Positions 1 to 14,000 of a stretch of 64,000 bases of DNA are shown piece by piece; within the stretch, counting starts at the first letter, position 1; each line of letters starts with the position of its first letter. The position numbers and the translations under genes were made by a program. Below the pieces are notes generated by a model. It searched no databases, was not told the DNA's origin, and was given only the letters and a program-made list of their open reading frames with translations. Source of the stretch: Amblyornis subalaris (lineage: Eukaryota > Chordata > Aves > Passeriformes > Ptilonorhynchidae); the NCBI GenBank assembly GCA_018881555.1, contig JACAXG010000018.1, forward strand, positions 1,877,561-1,941,560, in the 5' to 3' direction.

Positions 1-3000
1 CATTTAGCCAGTCGTGAATTATCATTGCTAACATCATATTAAGGGCATTTTCTACTATTCTGTTTCCCTTGCATCCACCTCCTCTGTCAGAGAAGGGATT
101 CCATATGGTCTTAGTTGCACTGTGACTGTGATTGGTGCCAAGACAGATATGTCCCAGTAACCTGATGCAGGTTTCTGACTAGAACTTAAATAAAACACAT
201 CTCCGGTTCAGTGGCACACAGAAGCCAGCCATGCTGTAAATTACTGTTATTCTCTTCCCAAGTTTAAGCTTTCCTATGAATGACTTGCTGGGATTTTGAG
301 ATCCCCTCTAATTGAAGTAACCTGTGTGTAACCCAGGGGATGGGTATAGCAACATACAATGCAATGGTTTTAACCCTCCAACCCCTACTTAGATGAAACC
401 CCTGCTGATGCCAATGAATATTGTCATCAGTAAGATGTTTGTTGTGCTTCCCTTCTAAAAGCAAAGCAAAGATGACATTTACAGTGAAGAAATCCCCATG
501 GAGTTGGTAGCTGTAGGAGTAGCCCTTTTAGAGTGGGTGATTAAGCAATGAAACTGCCAGCTGAATAGGAAGCCAGGTCTCGAAAGGGGAAACAAAAGAA
601 CATCAGATCTTTTAAATGAATAAAGATGAATGAATACATTGGCTATGGACCAAAATACAGCATTACTACAATCGACATAATCCTTCCTAAATTCATTGCC
701 ATATACCAGAGTGCAGTTGTTAAGACAAGAATCTTAAAAGCAGGATTCTCCATTAGGGCCTATTGGAAATGATGCCTCAAGGATAGAGTGTTTAACAAGG
801 AATTCCCAGAGTTGATTCAGGGTTCACCCTAGCTAAAAGTCACTTCCTATGGAGGGTAATCTGGACATAAAATTCAAAAAGAGGGATACTGCTGATTAAA
901 AGCAGATCTTCTATAAGCAGACAGTACTTCATGAAATCCCATTTACAGCTCTTTGATCCTTATGAAAGCATTTTAAGCAAACATTCCTCTTGGGAAGGAT
1001 ATCTTTGTTCTTTTGCCATTAAGTTTAAAAATGTTCCTTATTTGTAAGTACTTTGCTAAANGCAATGTAATTTAACTGTATTGTATCACAGCTGGGTCTG
1101 AATCTGACCAGCTCTGACCGAAGACAACCAAATATACCCACACACACAAAAAAAGTAAATCTCTTGTATGTTGTGGGAAATAAGTGTGCAAGAAGGAATG
1201 CATGGAAGCACGGAGGAGCTCCGAGTGTCTCCTTCCACTGTTTGCCTGTGGGACTTCAGCCTTTGAGAAATGGCTCCCTCACAAATGGTCTTCTTGGGAA
1301 GATTCAGATAATCAAGGAGAACACAAATATTGGCCTGTGGATCTTGTACCTTCCCTCTAAACTGGATGCTGTGTCTTTTGTAACTCTCAGTGGACTTTTT
1401 AAAGCCTTACTAACAAAGAATTCTGCCTCTCAAATGCTAAAAAAGTAATGTCTTGCCTGCAAGTGTGATAACATAGCTTAATGCCTTTTTATGTCTATTG
1501 CATTTGATCTGGTGTCTTTTAAACCACATGCCTTTATAGACAGAGAACTGGAAATACAGGTGGATTTGGAATTTAAACTGTTTTCAAATGGCTATTTAGC
1601 ATAAAATCCTTAGTCATCTTCAGGGCTCTTGACTAATCTGGGTTTTAGAGAAAACAGCCATTGTTGCTCTGGAGATGTAAGGACAATGTTCTATTCTAGT
1701 AAGTCCTTAGAATTACGCAGAGGATGAAATCACTGCTGAGTGTTCCCTCATCCTCTAGGCCTGGAAAATGTGGGTTTGAGTGTTGTAAAGACATTTTTGG
1801 TTGGCAAAAGCTGCAATGCAGCAATTGCACGAGTCCAAACCAAGAATGAAGCAGCACTTAGACCCATATGCTGGGTATGTTATCTGAAGTTAATTGTAGA
1901 TAAATTGTAAAGCAAACTGTAAATAGTTAAAAATATATGCTTTGCTTGATTTAGAGATGAAGATGTAATAGGTAGATATTTCATTTGTGGAAGAAAAGCA
2001 AGAATATAATAACATGTATTGGAATTGCAGTCTGGACAGATGCTGCTGTTTGATGAAAACACTACATTTGGAATCTTTTTATATGGCTAGAGTACATAAT
2101 GGCAAATTCATTCTTTTTTTTTTTTTTTAACTCCGTCGTGTATCATAGAGGTGTGGTTTTCTCTGAAGGGTTCCTGCAGGTGCGGTGCATAGGTATCAAT
2201 ACTGTAGGGAGGTGTGTGGCTTGCTATAACTTGTGCTGCATTGTATGTATTGTATGTACATGCTGCACCAATTTGAGATAATGTTTAGTAAATCTTATGG
2301 CAGTTTTATTTTTTCTGTTACTGTGTTTTTTAGTAGTCCCAAGAAGCAGATTTGAGAACTGCATGTGTAAAAACTATTTGAATTTTGTAGTGTATTTTTA
2401 GATACCTCTAGCTCTGAGGGGAGTGGGTGAATGGAAAAAGGCTAATTTTAAATTTCTTTGCAACTGTTTCTGCTGTAACATTTGGTTTGTAATTTCGAAT
2501 AATCCAGAGCAGAGTGATTGCGGCCCAGGGGAATTTGGTTTCACTTGTACTTGAGCGGAGCCTGGTGCAGAACTGGGGGCCACAGCAGATCTTGGGCTCG
2601 TGTCTGGCAGGTTGGTCAGATGCTGCTTCTCTCTGCTGGCCTTTTGCCATTGGTGTGCATGAAAATGTGGACACGCTTCTCAAGAGCTGAGCCAAGCTGA
2701 TTCAAAAACCCCAGCAAAACAGGCAGTTTGTACAAAGTGTGCCAGTCACCAGCTTACAGATGTTTCGTGTTGCTTCTGCTGTAGTGGAAACAATAGTTGT
2801 GAGGGAGTGACAGCCACCGCCTCCAGTCTGAGCAGCCAGCCCCTCCTCCTGCAGCAAACGAGCCGAGTTTGTGGCGTCTCCTTCTGCTGCCATGAAAATT
2901 GCTGTCATGTCACAGAGTAAGCTCTGCAGCTTTGCTGCCAGGTTAAGCAGGAGAAGCTAGGCTGTGATTAGGAAAAGNTCACCAGGGAAGCAGCGTGCAG

Positions 3001-6000
3001 GGTTTGAAGGTGAGGGGCTGGGAGTGGTAGGAATGGCTGTATCATACTCAGCAGTGGGCTGAGCCGGGAGGTGCCAGAGTGCCTGTAAAATGGAGCTGCA
3101 GGGGAGACAGTAGAGATGCATCGGGGATGTGCTGATGCTGTGTCATGGCCAGGCACAGAACTCAGAGGCAAACAGCATTGCAGCAATGCAGTTGCATCAT
3201 TGCAATACGGTGGGTGGAGAAGAAGCACCTTGGCTCCCACACCCCACAGTGACCGTGGAGAATGGATTTACAGTGGTGCTTTCTGCATCTCCCATGCCAG
3301 TGAGAGCAGGGGTGGTTTTCCCCTTGCATCTTGGCACCTCATGAATTTCTCAGTATAATATTCCCTCTCTGTTTTGCCATGTTCCTGCTGTCTGTCCTTG
3401 GCAGCGTGGAGGGAGGAGAGGGTCCAGGCAGCTTCCTTTGGCTTGCAGTGGGAAGAGGTGGGCTGGCAGCTTCTTGTGACAGGTGATGCACTGAGGGCTT
3501 GGTGTGGATTAGGCAGGGCACCAGTGCCTGATACAACTGTCAGCTGAAAAGAAAGGTGGCAGCCACCTTAGAAGGGCTGACAGTATTTTCACCTCCTGAG
3601 CTGGGTGATGAGCCTGTTGCTGTTTGCATTGTGAGAGCATCAGAGGGTCAGTGACTGGCTGAGGGTACCTCTGGGAGCAGGGCAAAGACAGTGTTCTTCC
3701 TAGTGGGAATTACAGCTGAGACGGAGAAATACAGGCCAGCACTGCCGTGATTAGTTCAGGAACTTCAGGTCACTCCTCTTTTCCCTCACTGCTTCCCCCA
3801 GGGCATTGCAGAATGTCTCTCTCCTCCAGCCTGGAACAGGGAGAAGAACTCTGGTCCCTAGTTTTTCTGGACATTTGTCACTTGGTAAGAAAACTGCAGG
3901 CAGCCTGCCTGACATCATGCCCCTGGTAAATAATAAATGGCCCCTGGTCACGCACAGCCATCTGTGTGCCTGAGGAGGCTAACCTGCTTCACAGAGCCTG
4001 TGTGCCCAGATTTCTGTCCAGAATTTCACTGCAGTGAGTACCAGTGACCTAAACCAGTGCAGGATCACCCAGGTACCAGTGGCAGGGTGGCAGTGGTGCA
4101 GGGTGGCAGCGTTCTTCTGCCTTCTGGCCAGGGTTCTGTGCCTGTTCCTGAAGCCTGTGCTAAGGCTGTGGCAGGAAATGAATACTCCATGAGGACCGAG
4201 AATTTGTATGAAAGTTTTTTTCATGAGGAATACAGGAAATTGCTTGTCAATGTTAACCTGTGCCTCCTTTATAGTAATTTATTTTTGTGTAATTTTTCCA
4301 GCCTGTCCATGGAAATGCATCTCTACGGTCGGTGCATGCAGGCGCTGGGTACTGCTGCTTTGGCTAAGGATAAGCCACCCCTGGTCAGGAGCAGGGTTTT
4401 TGAGGCAGTGCTGGTTTGCTTGGGCACAATGTGCTGCTGAGGTGTCCACAGGGCACCCAAACCTCACCTGGGCTGCTTGTGCCCGTTGGCACCGTCTGTG
4501 TTGAGGTGCTCTGCTTTGCAGCAATCTGTAATGTGTCCTACACTTGACAGCTCCAGCTGGCTGGGAGGTGTTCCAACAAAACTCTTTTTCTTCTGAATTT
4601 GCTGATTTGCTGGAATGGAAGCGTGTTAGAGATATTTCCACATCTCTCAGGTCCTGATGAAAGCTGTGCAAGGCTCCACAGCACTGTCCCCAGTGGCTTG
4701 GCAGTCTACCTGGGGATGTGTGGGTTTTTGGCAGCCTGGTCTCCCATGGCNTCCTATACCCAGCTGGGCGAACCTTAGCCTCAGGTGCAGGACCTGCTGC
4801 CTCTTGCAACAATTCTGAATGGTTTGTATTTTCTTCTGAGGTGTCAAGAATTAAAATTGTGAAAGTCTCTATGAAGTGCAGGTTTTATTCTCCACCAGAA
4901 TTTCTTACACCCTCCAAAATTCTGAAAAAGGTGACAGTTTGTAGCTAAATTATCAGTAATCCTTTATAGACTGTGAGGCTTAATTTAATGGCTGACTCCA
5001 TAATTGAGTGCTTTCTTAAGACTGCATTGATATCTTTTTTAGATTAGCTTATTCTAATACCTAATTTTGTTACTTACATATGTGTATTTATATGTAAAAA
5101 GATATAAAATCCTTACGTCTACGGTTAATTTTCTGGAGCTGTGCTTCAGCTTTATTTTAGTCTGTCTCATTTTCCCTGCCTGTTACATTTGTTTCTACTT
5201 ATTATGCATCTTCTCCTGTTTTAAAAGAAATAAAACGTAGAACTTCTTGATGAGGGTGCAGATTTTTTGACCCATTAACAGTGACAGATGCAGTGATCTG
5301 GGAGCACTGCCTGCCCGTATCAGTGAGCTCATGCCTCTTGTAATTGGACAGTATTAATGTTTAGGAAGGCAATTGAATGAGCTTAAAAAGAGGTCACAAG
5401 ATGGTGGTCCCTGCAGGTCGGCAGGCGGCATAGTAAATCATCATAGTGAGGAGGTGCAACTGCCAGCACGTGGCAAAATAACTTATTACCATTCTGTCTG
5501 CTGATTCACAAGTCCTGCTACAATTACAGGTGACAGTAGAGAGGCTGGGGAGAAAACAGGAAGCCTGCAGGTGGAGGACTTGCATTCATCTCCATTCTCT
5601 AATGAGGCGGTGACAATGTCTGAGGCAGGTCCTGGGGACATATGTCATCATAGTTCTATGCCTTGGTTCCCCCCAGGCTCATGTTGCTGCGTCAGCACAT
5701 GGAGAAAAGCCTCAGACCTGCTGTGTACATATTATTTTATTGTGCACTGTTTTTAAAATGTCTTTCCCCCCTCTTCTTTCTCCCTTAAAAATGCCTGTTT
5801 CTCCCTTTTTGCTTTTTCTGGAATGATACAGAGGGCTATAAAGGCTTTGAACCTGCAAAATTGTTCAAATACAAGCTAAAAAGTAAATATGCAGTGTATA
5901 ACAGAAGTTACATTGTAACACTCCTATCTCTGCCTTAGCACTTTTTAATGAATAAATTTTTAGAAATTTATTGTTTATTGTTCTCCTGGTTTTATAGATA

Positions 6001-7949
6001 AAGAAATGTATTGACTTGTTTTCTAAACTGGGAACTCAGGACTTTCATAGTTTATATGCCTCAGTCATCCTGTAATTAAACCAGGAATTGAATGTGGACT
6101 GAGGAGAATAAAACATGGACAAACTGGAGATTCTGAGTTATCGTCTGGTGAGCCAAGGAAATAATTTATAGTAAATTGTGCTTTTTATGTATGAACGGGA
6201 AAAGAAGGTTCTGACTGCTTTAAGAGTTTTTTGGCATTCACAGTCACTTGGGAAATTTCTTTCCAAAAGTGTTATGTTCTTGTCATGGTCTAACCCCAGC
6301 TGGCAAGTCAGCCCCACACAACCACTCGCTCAGTTCTACCCCACACCACCGTGGGAAGGGGGAGAGGACTGGAAGGGTAAAAGTGAAAAAACTCATGGGT
6401 TGAGATGAAAACAATTTGATAATGGAAACAGAATAATCATAATAATAGTAATGATAATAATGCAATTGATAGGAAAATAAAAAAGAGAGATGAATAAAAC
6501 CCAAAAAGGACAAGTGATGCACAGTACAATTGCTCACCACCAACCTACTGATGCCCAGCTAGTGCCCAAGCAGTGCTCCCCCCGTCAACCTTCCCCTGAG
6601 TTTTATTGCTGAGCATGATGCCATATGGTGTGGAATATCCCTTGGGTCATTTGGGGTCAGCTGTCCCAGCTATCCCCCCTCCCAATTCCTTGTGCTCACC
6701 CAGCCTCTCTCCTGGTGATGAGCAGAAAAGACGTTCACTCTCTAAGCCCTGCTCAGCAATAGCTAAAACATCCCTGTGTTATCAGCACTGTTTCCAGCAC
6801 AAATCCAAAACGGCCACATACAAGTTGCTGTGAGGAAGATTTAACTACCTCAGCGAAAACCAGAAGAAAGTTACAGACTTTCCCAGTCTTCAGGTAGGTG
6901 GTAGGGTGCTTTCATTTCCAGTGTGACTTCTTCAATGAGAGAGTTTAAATACTGGTTCCCAGGAATATGCACTGGTAGAATTTGTTTTCTAGAAAACGTA
7001 GTTTTTAAGAACAGAATGTAACCATTTGAATAGAGAAAAATATAAACAGACATTTGTTGTGAACAGTACCCCTTGCAGACTTGATATTTTGAACAGTTCT
7101 TTGTGGGAAAAAAAAATATTTGCTTTCTGGTACTTTAGAAAATACCAGGAGGTGGTGGCTGTCTGTGCTGTTTGTATGATATTTCAGGTGAACCAAACTT
7201 TGGAGGCTGCCTCCTGTCCTCATTCATGGAGTGAGTGAGATATGGCATGAGGAGTCCCAGCACAGAGTGCCCCCAGTGCATCAACAGCCTTTGACCTGCA
7301 GGAATCACAAACTGGCAACAATTGATTCTTCATGCCCACTAGAAACTCGGCTTGAGCTGTGGGTCTGTAACGTGGTACAGGAGGCACGAGCTGTGGCCAC
7401 GTCCCTTGGCTGCTGTGCGGGAGTGGCACAGTTGTCCCTGCTGAGCTGATGTTGCTAAGGGAGCGTCCCTGGGCAGGAATTTCTACATGGCAGGGCTAAG
7501 CAGGCTCTCATGACCTTGTCCCTTCCCATTCCAGGCTTTGTTACTTTTCCAGAGGTGCTGAGAGTGCCAAGTGAGCTCAGCTCGGCCATTGCAGTGTTGG
7601 GCAGTTTCTTCTTGTGGCTTATCTTTCGCTTTTGGCTTTTGTGCAGTGAGGTGCTGGTAAAAGGGGGATGTAGTGGCATTTCTAGTGTTTTTCTGTGCAA
7701 TGATTTCTGCTTTGAGCGAAAAGAACTGTAATGACTATGAGGTCTCGTTCCAAAAGTCAGAAATAAACAGTTAGTAAAACTATGGTTTTCCTCTCCACTG
7801 TCTGTGTACTCAGATGAACCCACCTTTATATAGGGTAGTGTTTGATATTAATGGCTTTCTTTATAATATGGGCATATTTGGTATCATCAATACATTATTG
7901 TGTTTATTTATTTCAACAAACCCACATTTGTTCCTTTTTTTTCCTCCAG
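1..7949 (+). other. CRMP1: CRMP1 intron 1 (3' part; contains a solo LTR)
   Basis: No sequence resembling the short (MSYQGKK-type) or long CpG-rich first exon was found, so the window opens inside intron 1. It holds a T-run near 2110-2128, a GC-richer, cytosine-rich block from about 2500 to 4800 with long chance ORFs, and the minus-strand solo LTR at 6281-6867. I see no gene. Confidence 0.85.
6281..6867 (-). mobile_element. Solo LTR of an avian endogenous retrovirus, antisense to CRMP1
   Basis: Read on +, it starts TGTCATGGTCTAACCCCAGC and ends near CAGCGAAAACCAG. Between them are the hallmarks of a widespread bird LTR: GGAAGGGTAAAAGTG, TGGGTTGAGAT, TGCTGAGCATGATGCCATATG, GGAATATCCCTTGGGTCA and CATCCCTGTGTTATCA. 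The promoter/poly(A) layout of the family implies minus orientation. An ATAATAATAGTAATGATAAT-type simple stretch (about 6432-6462) lies inside. No gag, pol or env follows, so it is a solo LTR. No clear target-site duplication is visible, and the expected terminal CACA reads AAGA, which suggests age. Family assignment (ERVL-like or other) is uncertain. Confidence 0.8.
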
Positions 7950-8038
7950 AGTGATCGACTGCTCATTAAAGGTGGAAGAATTATCAATGATGACCACTCC
8001 TTCTATGCAGACCTATACCTTGAAGATGGAATTATAAA
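7950..8038 (+). CDS. CRMP1: CRMP1 exon 2 (residues 14-43)
   Basis: 89 nt after a T-rich acceptor ending ctccag. It opens with [15 protein letters not shown] and ends inside a Lys codon (AA|G). Codons continue in phase into exon 3 as K-Q-I-G-E-N. The donor is gttggt, which departs from consensus at +3 and +4. Read-through would add Leu-Val-Leu and then stop. Confidence 0.96.
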
Positions 8039-11000
8039 GTTGGTTTTATAAAATACTGCTTTTTTTGCATGCCTATTAGCATAGACTACTGTGATTTCTT
8101 GATAGTGCTGACCTGAAATCTTGTGGCCAGAATCTCAGTTACCTCTAAATGTGAGGCCATAGTAGAGGAGTGTTTAATTATTAAATTCTGCTATTTTATC
8201 TTTACTAAGATTAGATAAGTAGAAAATTTCTTTACTGTAGATTGAAAATGTTTGCTTTTCGAACAGTTCAATCCTAGTTTCTTCCGAAATAGTTAAGGCA
8301 AGTAGGCTCTCTCAAGAGAAGTAGTAATGGTAAAGACAATGGAAATCTTTTGAGCCCATGAAAGGCAGAAGGCTCTCTACAGCTTTTTTCCCCACACCTA
8401 GTCAGTGCAGTTGCAGCCATGCTCTAAATGGCTGTATGGCACAGAAATCTGAAATATGCCCCATATGGGGACCTTTTGCAAGGTTTTACCTATCCGCAAC
8501 ATCGACCTGCTACTTCTCAGTTGCCCTGTTNGTTTATGCTGAAGCACAGCACGTTCTGCTCCTGTGACATTGTTATGCATTGTTCATGTGTCCCTTTGCT
8601 TGACTGCAAAAGGTATATGATCTTAAATTGTCACACAGTTAGAAAGAAAATCCTGATTTATCAGGCTCTAAAATACAGGAACTGTGACAGTATTTGTTAG
8701 GTGAAAAACTTGAAATATATGTTACTGATACCTGGGAAACTGTAACAGAGATGTCAGTGTGCTCTGCTGGTCCTACCTTGGTTTAGTAGAGATAAGGATC
8801 TCTAAGCTTTGCAAAGTTATGTAGTGTGTATGAGCACTCTGATGTACACAAGGATCAAAGCCTTTTTCTTGATTGCTAAACATTTTCACTAGTGACCTAA
8901 GAAGCTTGGTCTCCAGAGGCCACAATTTGATGCACAGAAACATAATTATGGTTATCTGGTAAATAATTAATTGCCTACTTGTTTTCAGAGCTCCTTAAGA
9001 ATATATCATCAGATTAAAAGGCCAATTCTTTATTTATCTGTGACTGCTTATGTTATTATAATTCAGGTTATTCTAACAGAACAAAATCTGAACACTTTTA
9101 TCCATGGACTATGAGGTTTTCTTTTTAATACTTCAATCTGCCTTTCTAGTTGTAGTGCTACTTGCATTGCAGAAGTGACAAAAGCAGCATATTATTTTAA
9201 GCGGAGAAGACACAAAATTTTGAATGTGTATCTATTTTTAATAGCTACAGTCAACCAAGTTGTACTCTCTTCGGTGGGTATTTTTGTTGAGTTTTTCTGT
9301 GTTTTTGTTAGTTCAGATGAAAATCTCCTATTAACACTCACAAGCATCAGAACTATTGAAACAAATAAATGCATGAGGTGCTGAGAGTCTGAAGCTGCTG
9401 TGAATGTTTGGCTTTGATTCCAGAACTGCGATGGTAGTTCGTAGGCAGGTTAGCAATGCCAAGGTTTCACCTGCCATTGTTAAGTGCATAGACTCCCTAT
9501 GAAATCCATGTGTTGATCCATACCTCCAGGAAGTATCTCGACTGTCCAAGCTAGTTAGGATTAATAATGAATAGAGAGACAAGATCTTAATTTTTAAGAG
9601 GCATTTATCTTTGCCCAAGGAGGCAAGTTCACTATTCAGCACCCCTAGTTGTGCCTGGCTCCCTAGATTTAGATGACCCGAGATTTTCCTTTGTAAACTA
9701 TGCAAGAAATCCTACTCTGAAATAATTTGTGAGGGCAGCCTGCTGTGAGATGAGATTGGGTCCTTACTGTGTTCAGATGATAAATTTTGCAGCCTGAGGA
9801 AGCTCTGGATTTGGTCTCTTTTAGTTTCTCCAGCTGGAACTGCCCATTGTGTCTGAATATTTAACATCATTGTTAAATGTGGCTCAAGATCCTTTGGAGC
9901 TGAACCTTGAAATTCAGTCATCCACATTTCAGTTGATACTCCAACTCACCAGCTGCAGATCCTGCTGATAATACAGAATTCTTGTCACAGAGTGGAACAG
10001 ACACCAAGCCACTCAGCCTAGAATAGGCAATAGGGTCCTGGTTTTGCTGGGATATAAAAGATCTGGGCTATTTTTCTCACTCTGAAATGAAAACTGATTG
10101 GAAAAGAGAGGGTTGGGTTTCTCTTGCAGCCTAATGAAATGATTCGGGTCTTTTTAGTGCTTTTAATGCAGATTGTTCTGCAGAGAGGAAAGCAGATGTA
10201 ACCTTGAGTGTGCTTGAAGATCAGCTGTAGTTAGGAAGATGGTAGATGCTTCTTCCTGCCTATCAGTGCTCAAACTGACTCCCTAGGTACAAGGAGCAGC
10301 GGTGCATGTGGATTTTTCCTACCTGAAACGTAAGCCCTGCACACTCAGATGGCAGCTGAGAGGCAGTTCTCCAATATCTAAATAGTAGTTTAAATATTTG
10401 GTAATTTAAATTGCCATTTGCATATAAATAATATAGTTTGCCTACATCTATCCTGCCTCTGTTATTGCATGAGGAAGTGAGCCCTGTGCTGTGGCAGGTC
10501 GTGGTCTGGTGCTTGCTGTGCTCTGCTCCATCCCTGCCAAGGGGAAGGGTTGGGTCCCTCCGGGCTGGAGGAACAAACAAGTGGCAGGGTGGGTGACTGG
10601 GGATGTGGTCTCCAGAGCTTGACAAGTGATGAGTAAAGTTAGGAGGACCCTCAGATGCCTAAAAGAGATCTGGGCTTGATAACTGCATAAGTAACTCCAT
10701 GGAGTTCTGGGGGAGGTTTTCAGCTTCCTTGGGTGAAGCTTAGGAAGAGATGAAGCCTGCTGTTTCTGTGGTGCTTAATCAGCTCATGTGCAACAGAATT
10801 TACGAACTTGTTCGGCTGAAAAGGGTAGACAGCATCAGCTTTCTGTGGGTCTGTGTTGTCTGGTTGCTGACGTATGAGGAAACCAGCTCAGTCATTTGTA
10901 CAGTGTCTAGAATGCAGTTACCTGCATACTGTTGTATTTTTTCACCCACAAGTAACTGAACCCCATTCTTACTCACATACACTTTGCATTAATGAGTGAG

Positions 11001-14000
11001 CAATTCAGGAATTCTGTCACATTATCTCCTACTCTCTGTTCTAGTCAGTCAGAATAAAAATAACCTTGAGCACCAGTGAAGATCAGACTTTTCCCAGCCT
11101 TGTCTTGATGCCAGGGCAAGAGATGAGACAGATTTCTGACAGGTAGTAATGCAGCATCATCCACAAAGGCTGTTTGGTCCCATGTCACTTCAACATGGAT
11201 GATTTCAGCTGAATAAGATGTTACTCAACTGTACACTGAAAATAAGGAGCACTGAGTCATCAAAAAACTTCAGTGCATAGTTAGCACTCTCACTTCGTTA
11301 GGATGTGTCTTCTTGAAGAGTGAGGTGGTAGATACTGATTGTGGAAGAAAATAAAAATTAATTGCTCTAGTATTTTTGTGTAGGTTTTCATTAATATTAT
11401 TCTCAGAAGGCATGTGTGCAGTTACTCCTTGGACATATTCAAAGGAGATGGGTCCTAGTGAATTTTTTTTTTCCAGTTCAGCTTCTTAGCCACACAAATG
11501 CTCTACAAAGGTGGAGAGTTGTTCTGATTAAAACCTTGGGAGTGGATTTGACTAATGATATTTAGTGCAACACCATTGCTGCACGTGGAGCTACCCAACT
11601 TTATGCAGGCATTGAATCTGCTCATGGGTGCAATGCCTTATGATANGCCTTTGTGGGGCCCATTTTAACACAGAGGAGCTTCTTGCAACTGTTGTTTGTG
11701 CAATTGCTTGTGCTGGGCAGCTGCTGGCTCTGGCATCCAGGTCAGTTCCCCGTTTGTCAGGGTGTCGTCAACGCTGCGCAGTTGCAGACAGGTTATGAGA
11801 GGCTGCCAGCGCTGCACGCGTTGGTGACTATCAGGTGCCAGACGTGGAGGGGCCAGCTCTCATGAGTAAGCCCTTCTGGGTTTGTTCAGCGCTGGGAGGC
11901 TGCGACCCCATCCCAGGATGCTGGTGGGGCATTTGCTGATGGCTGTGCTTCCCTCCAGCCAGAGCCCGGAGCACCGTGGGAGACGAGCTGCTGGAGGTGA
12001 CATTTTTGCATAGCATATGAAACAAATTCATGACCTCTTGGGGCTATTTATTAACTCTGGCAGTTTGGCCAAATTCCAATGTGAATAATTATCCCTTTTT
12101 TTTTAATTTTTCCCGCTGGTTTTAGTGAACAGTTATATTCAGTTCTGGTTCTACCTTATCGCAGTTGGCTGTTAATCAGGCACTGTGTTTTGAACTGTAG
12201 GTGGGAGTTGCATTTTATTATGTGGAAACAGATTCAGCAGCTCAGATGTCAGAAGGATTTTTTTAGCTGTGGATAAATGTTATTTTGTTCAGACAAAAGA
12301 AACTTAAGACAAGGACTCTGTTTGTCTGTAAAATGAGATGAACTAAGTGAACTTAAACTACCTTACAGTTATCTCTAAGCCCAAATACATAGTGGCATAA
12401 CAGTGCAGAGACATGGCTTCCACACAAACCCATACCCCTCCCTGTTTGGCACCATGCAAAGTAGACAATAAAAAGGTAGTGTGGCTTTAAAAGTTAAAGG
12501 TTAATTTATTTGTAGTTGTGTGCATGAATACTATTTTGATCATAAGTATCTGGAGTTTGCTTGATATCAGCATGGGGGACAGATTAATATTTTTAATAGT
12601 GAAAAAAATACCCTGCTTTGAAGACTTGAAGGTAAAAAGATGGCAACAGCTAATTATAATTTTTCCACACAGTTATGCAGAATGTTTCACTAACTTTTTA
12701 CTTCAAGAGGAGGATGAAGAGTATGGGACATGGTAGATTAAATGTGTTTAGGTCTCTTAGATATGTATTTCTGTATTTGAGGTTATTTAGATTTCTTTTT
12801 AAGGATAAATTTGCATTGCTTAATGACAAAGTAATTATAAAATTTTCTGATACGCCTTTTGCTTCTGCCATATGTTTACAATTCCAGCTTGCTACCATGT
12901 TTGATCTATGTTTTTCTGTTTTTATTTAAGAACTTAATATACAAAACTGGAGCCCCCGAGAGAGTATTAAGTGTACATGATTCGAATTGTTAAAAGATAG
13001 GAATCATATAAAAAAATAATCAATTTTTAATGCTGGTGCATTACAGCTCCTTTATTGGCCACTAGAGCCATGCAAAGCCAGCAGAGCGAACAGCTCAATG
13101 AGGCAGCTCTCCTCTGCTTCATTCTGCTATGCTGGGCAGGATGGAAGGAGAGGGTTCTTGAGCTTCACCTTTCCTTTGGGGACCCACCTCCTTCTGTATG
13201 GCCCCTGGGTTCCTCTCCCCTACGTGCCTCAAATAGCTTCTGTCCTCTGTGCTTGTTCAAGTCAAGTAATACTGGCTTTCCTTGCTGTCCAGGCAAATAG
13301 GAGAGAATCTGATTGTCCCTGGAGGAGTCAAGACCATAGAGGCCAACGGGCGCATGGTTATTCCTGGGGGAATAGATGTCAACACTTACCTACAAAAGCC
13401 CTACCAAGGGATGACTGCTGTTGATGACTTCTATCAAGGCACAAAAGCAGCGCTAGCAGGGGGCACCACCATGATCAGTGAGTACTGGCAATGCTGTCTC
13501 TTCCCCCGGGCTGAAGCCTGTGCAGTATGTGTGGGGACAGCTACCATCCCGATTTTCTGAGATCTTCTGCAATGAATCTTCAAATTTCTGGGCACTGTGT
13601 TCGAGATCTATTTGTCATTGTCACCCAGCGTTGGCCTGAAAATAAATCTACCCTCAGAAAGAAATACCAGCATGGGGAGTTGTCTCTTGGATTTTCCTCT
13701 GAAATACTGAACAAGNGCTGAGGGATAATGTACATACTCTTGGGATTTTTTGGAAAACAATGTAGGTAGCACTGTAAATACATGGCACAGAAAATCTGAC
13801 AAAGATCTGCTGTTCCCACCTAGTGCAGTTTCAAAGGCTTTGGAAATAACAAGATGCTTATTTATGAACTTGGATGTGGCAGCAGGAATTGAGGAAGTCC
13901 TTACCAGAGATGTCCTGGAGGAACACCTTTGTTGGCAGAAGGAAGAAGCGTTTCTAGTTGTTAAAGACCCTTCTTCTGTCTACAGATGGGGGGACAAGAT

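Noticed and set aside
2898..2924. ATGTCACAGA followed by GTAAGC, considered as CRMP1 exon 1
   Set aside because: CRMP exon 1 should read MSYQGKK...T and end in phase 0. Only MSQ is present, so the true first exon is outside the window.
4279..4812. 177-codon minus-strand open frame in CRMP1 intron 1, overlapping a 127-codon frame on +
   Set aside because: GC-richer intronic block where stop codons are rare. Composition is Cys/His/Gln-rich without any motif, and it is open on both strands, which is typical of chance.
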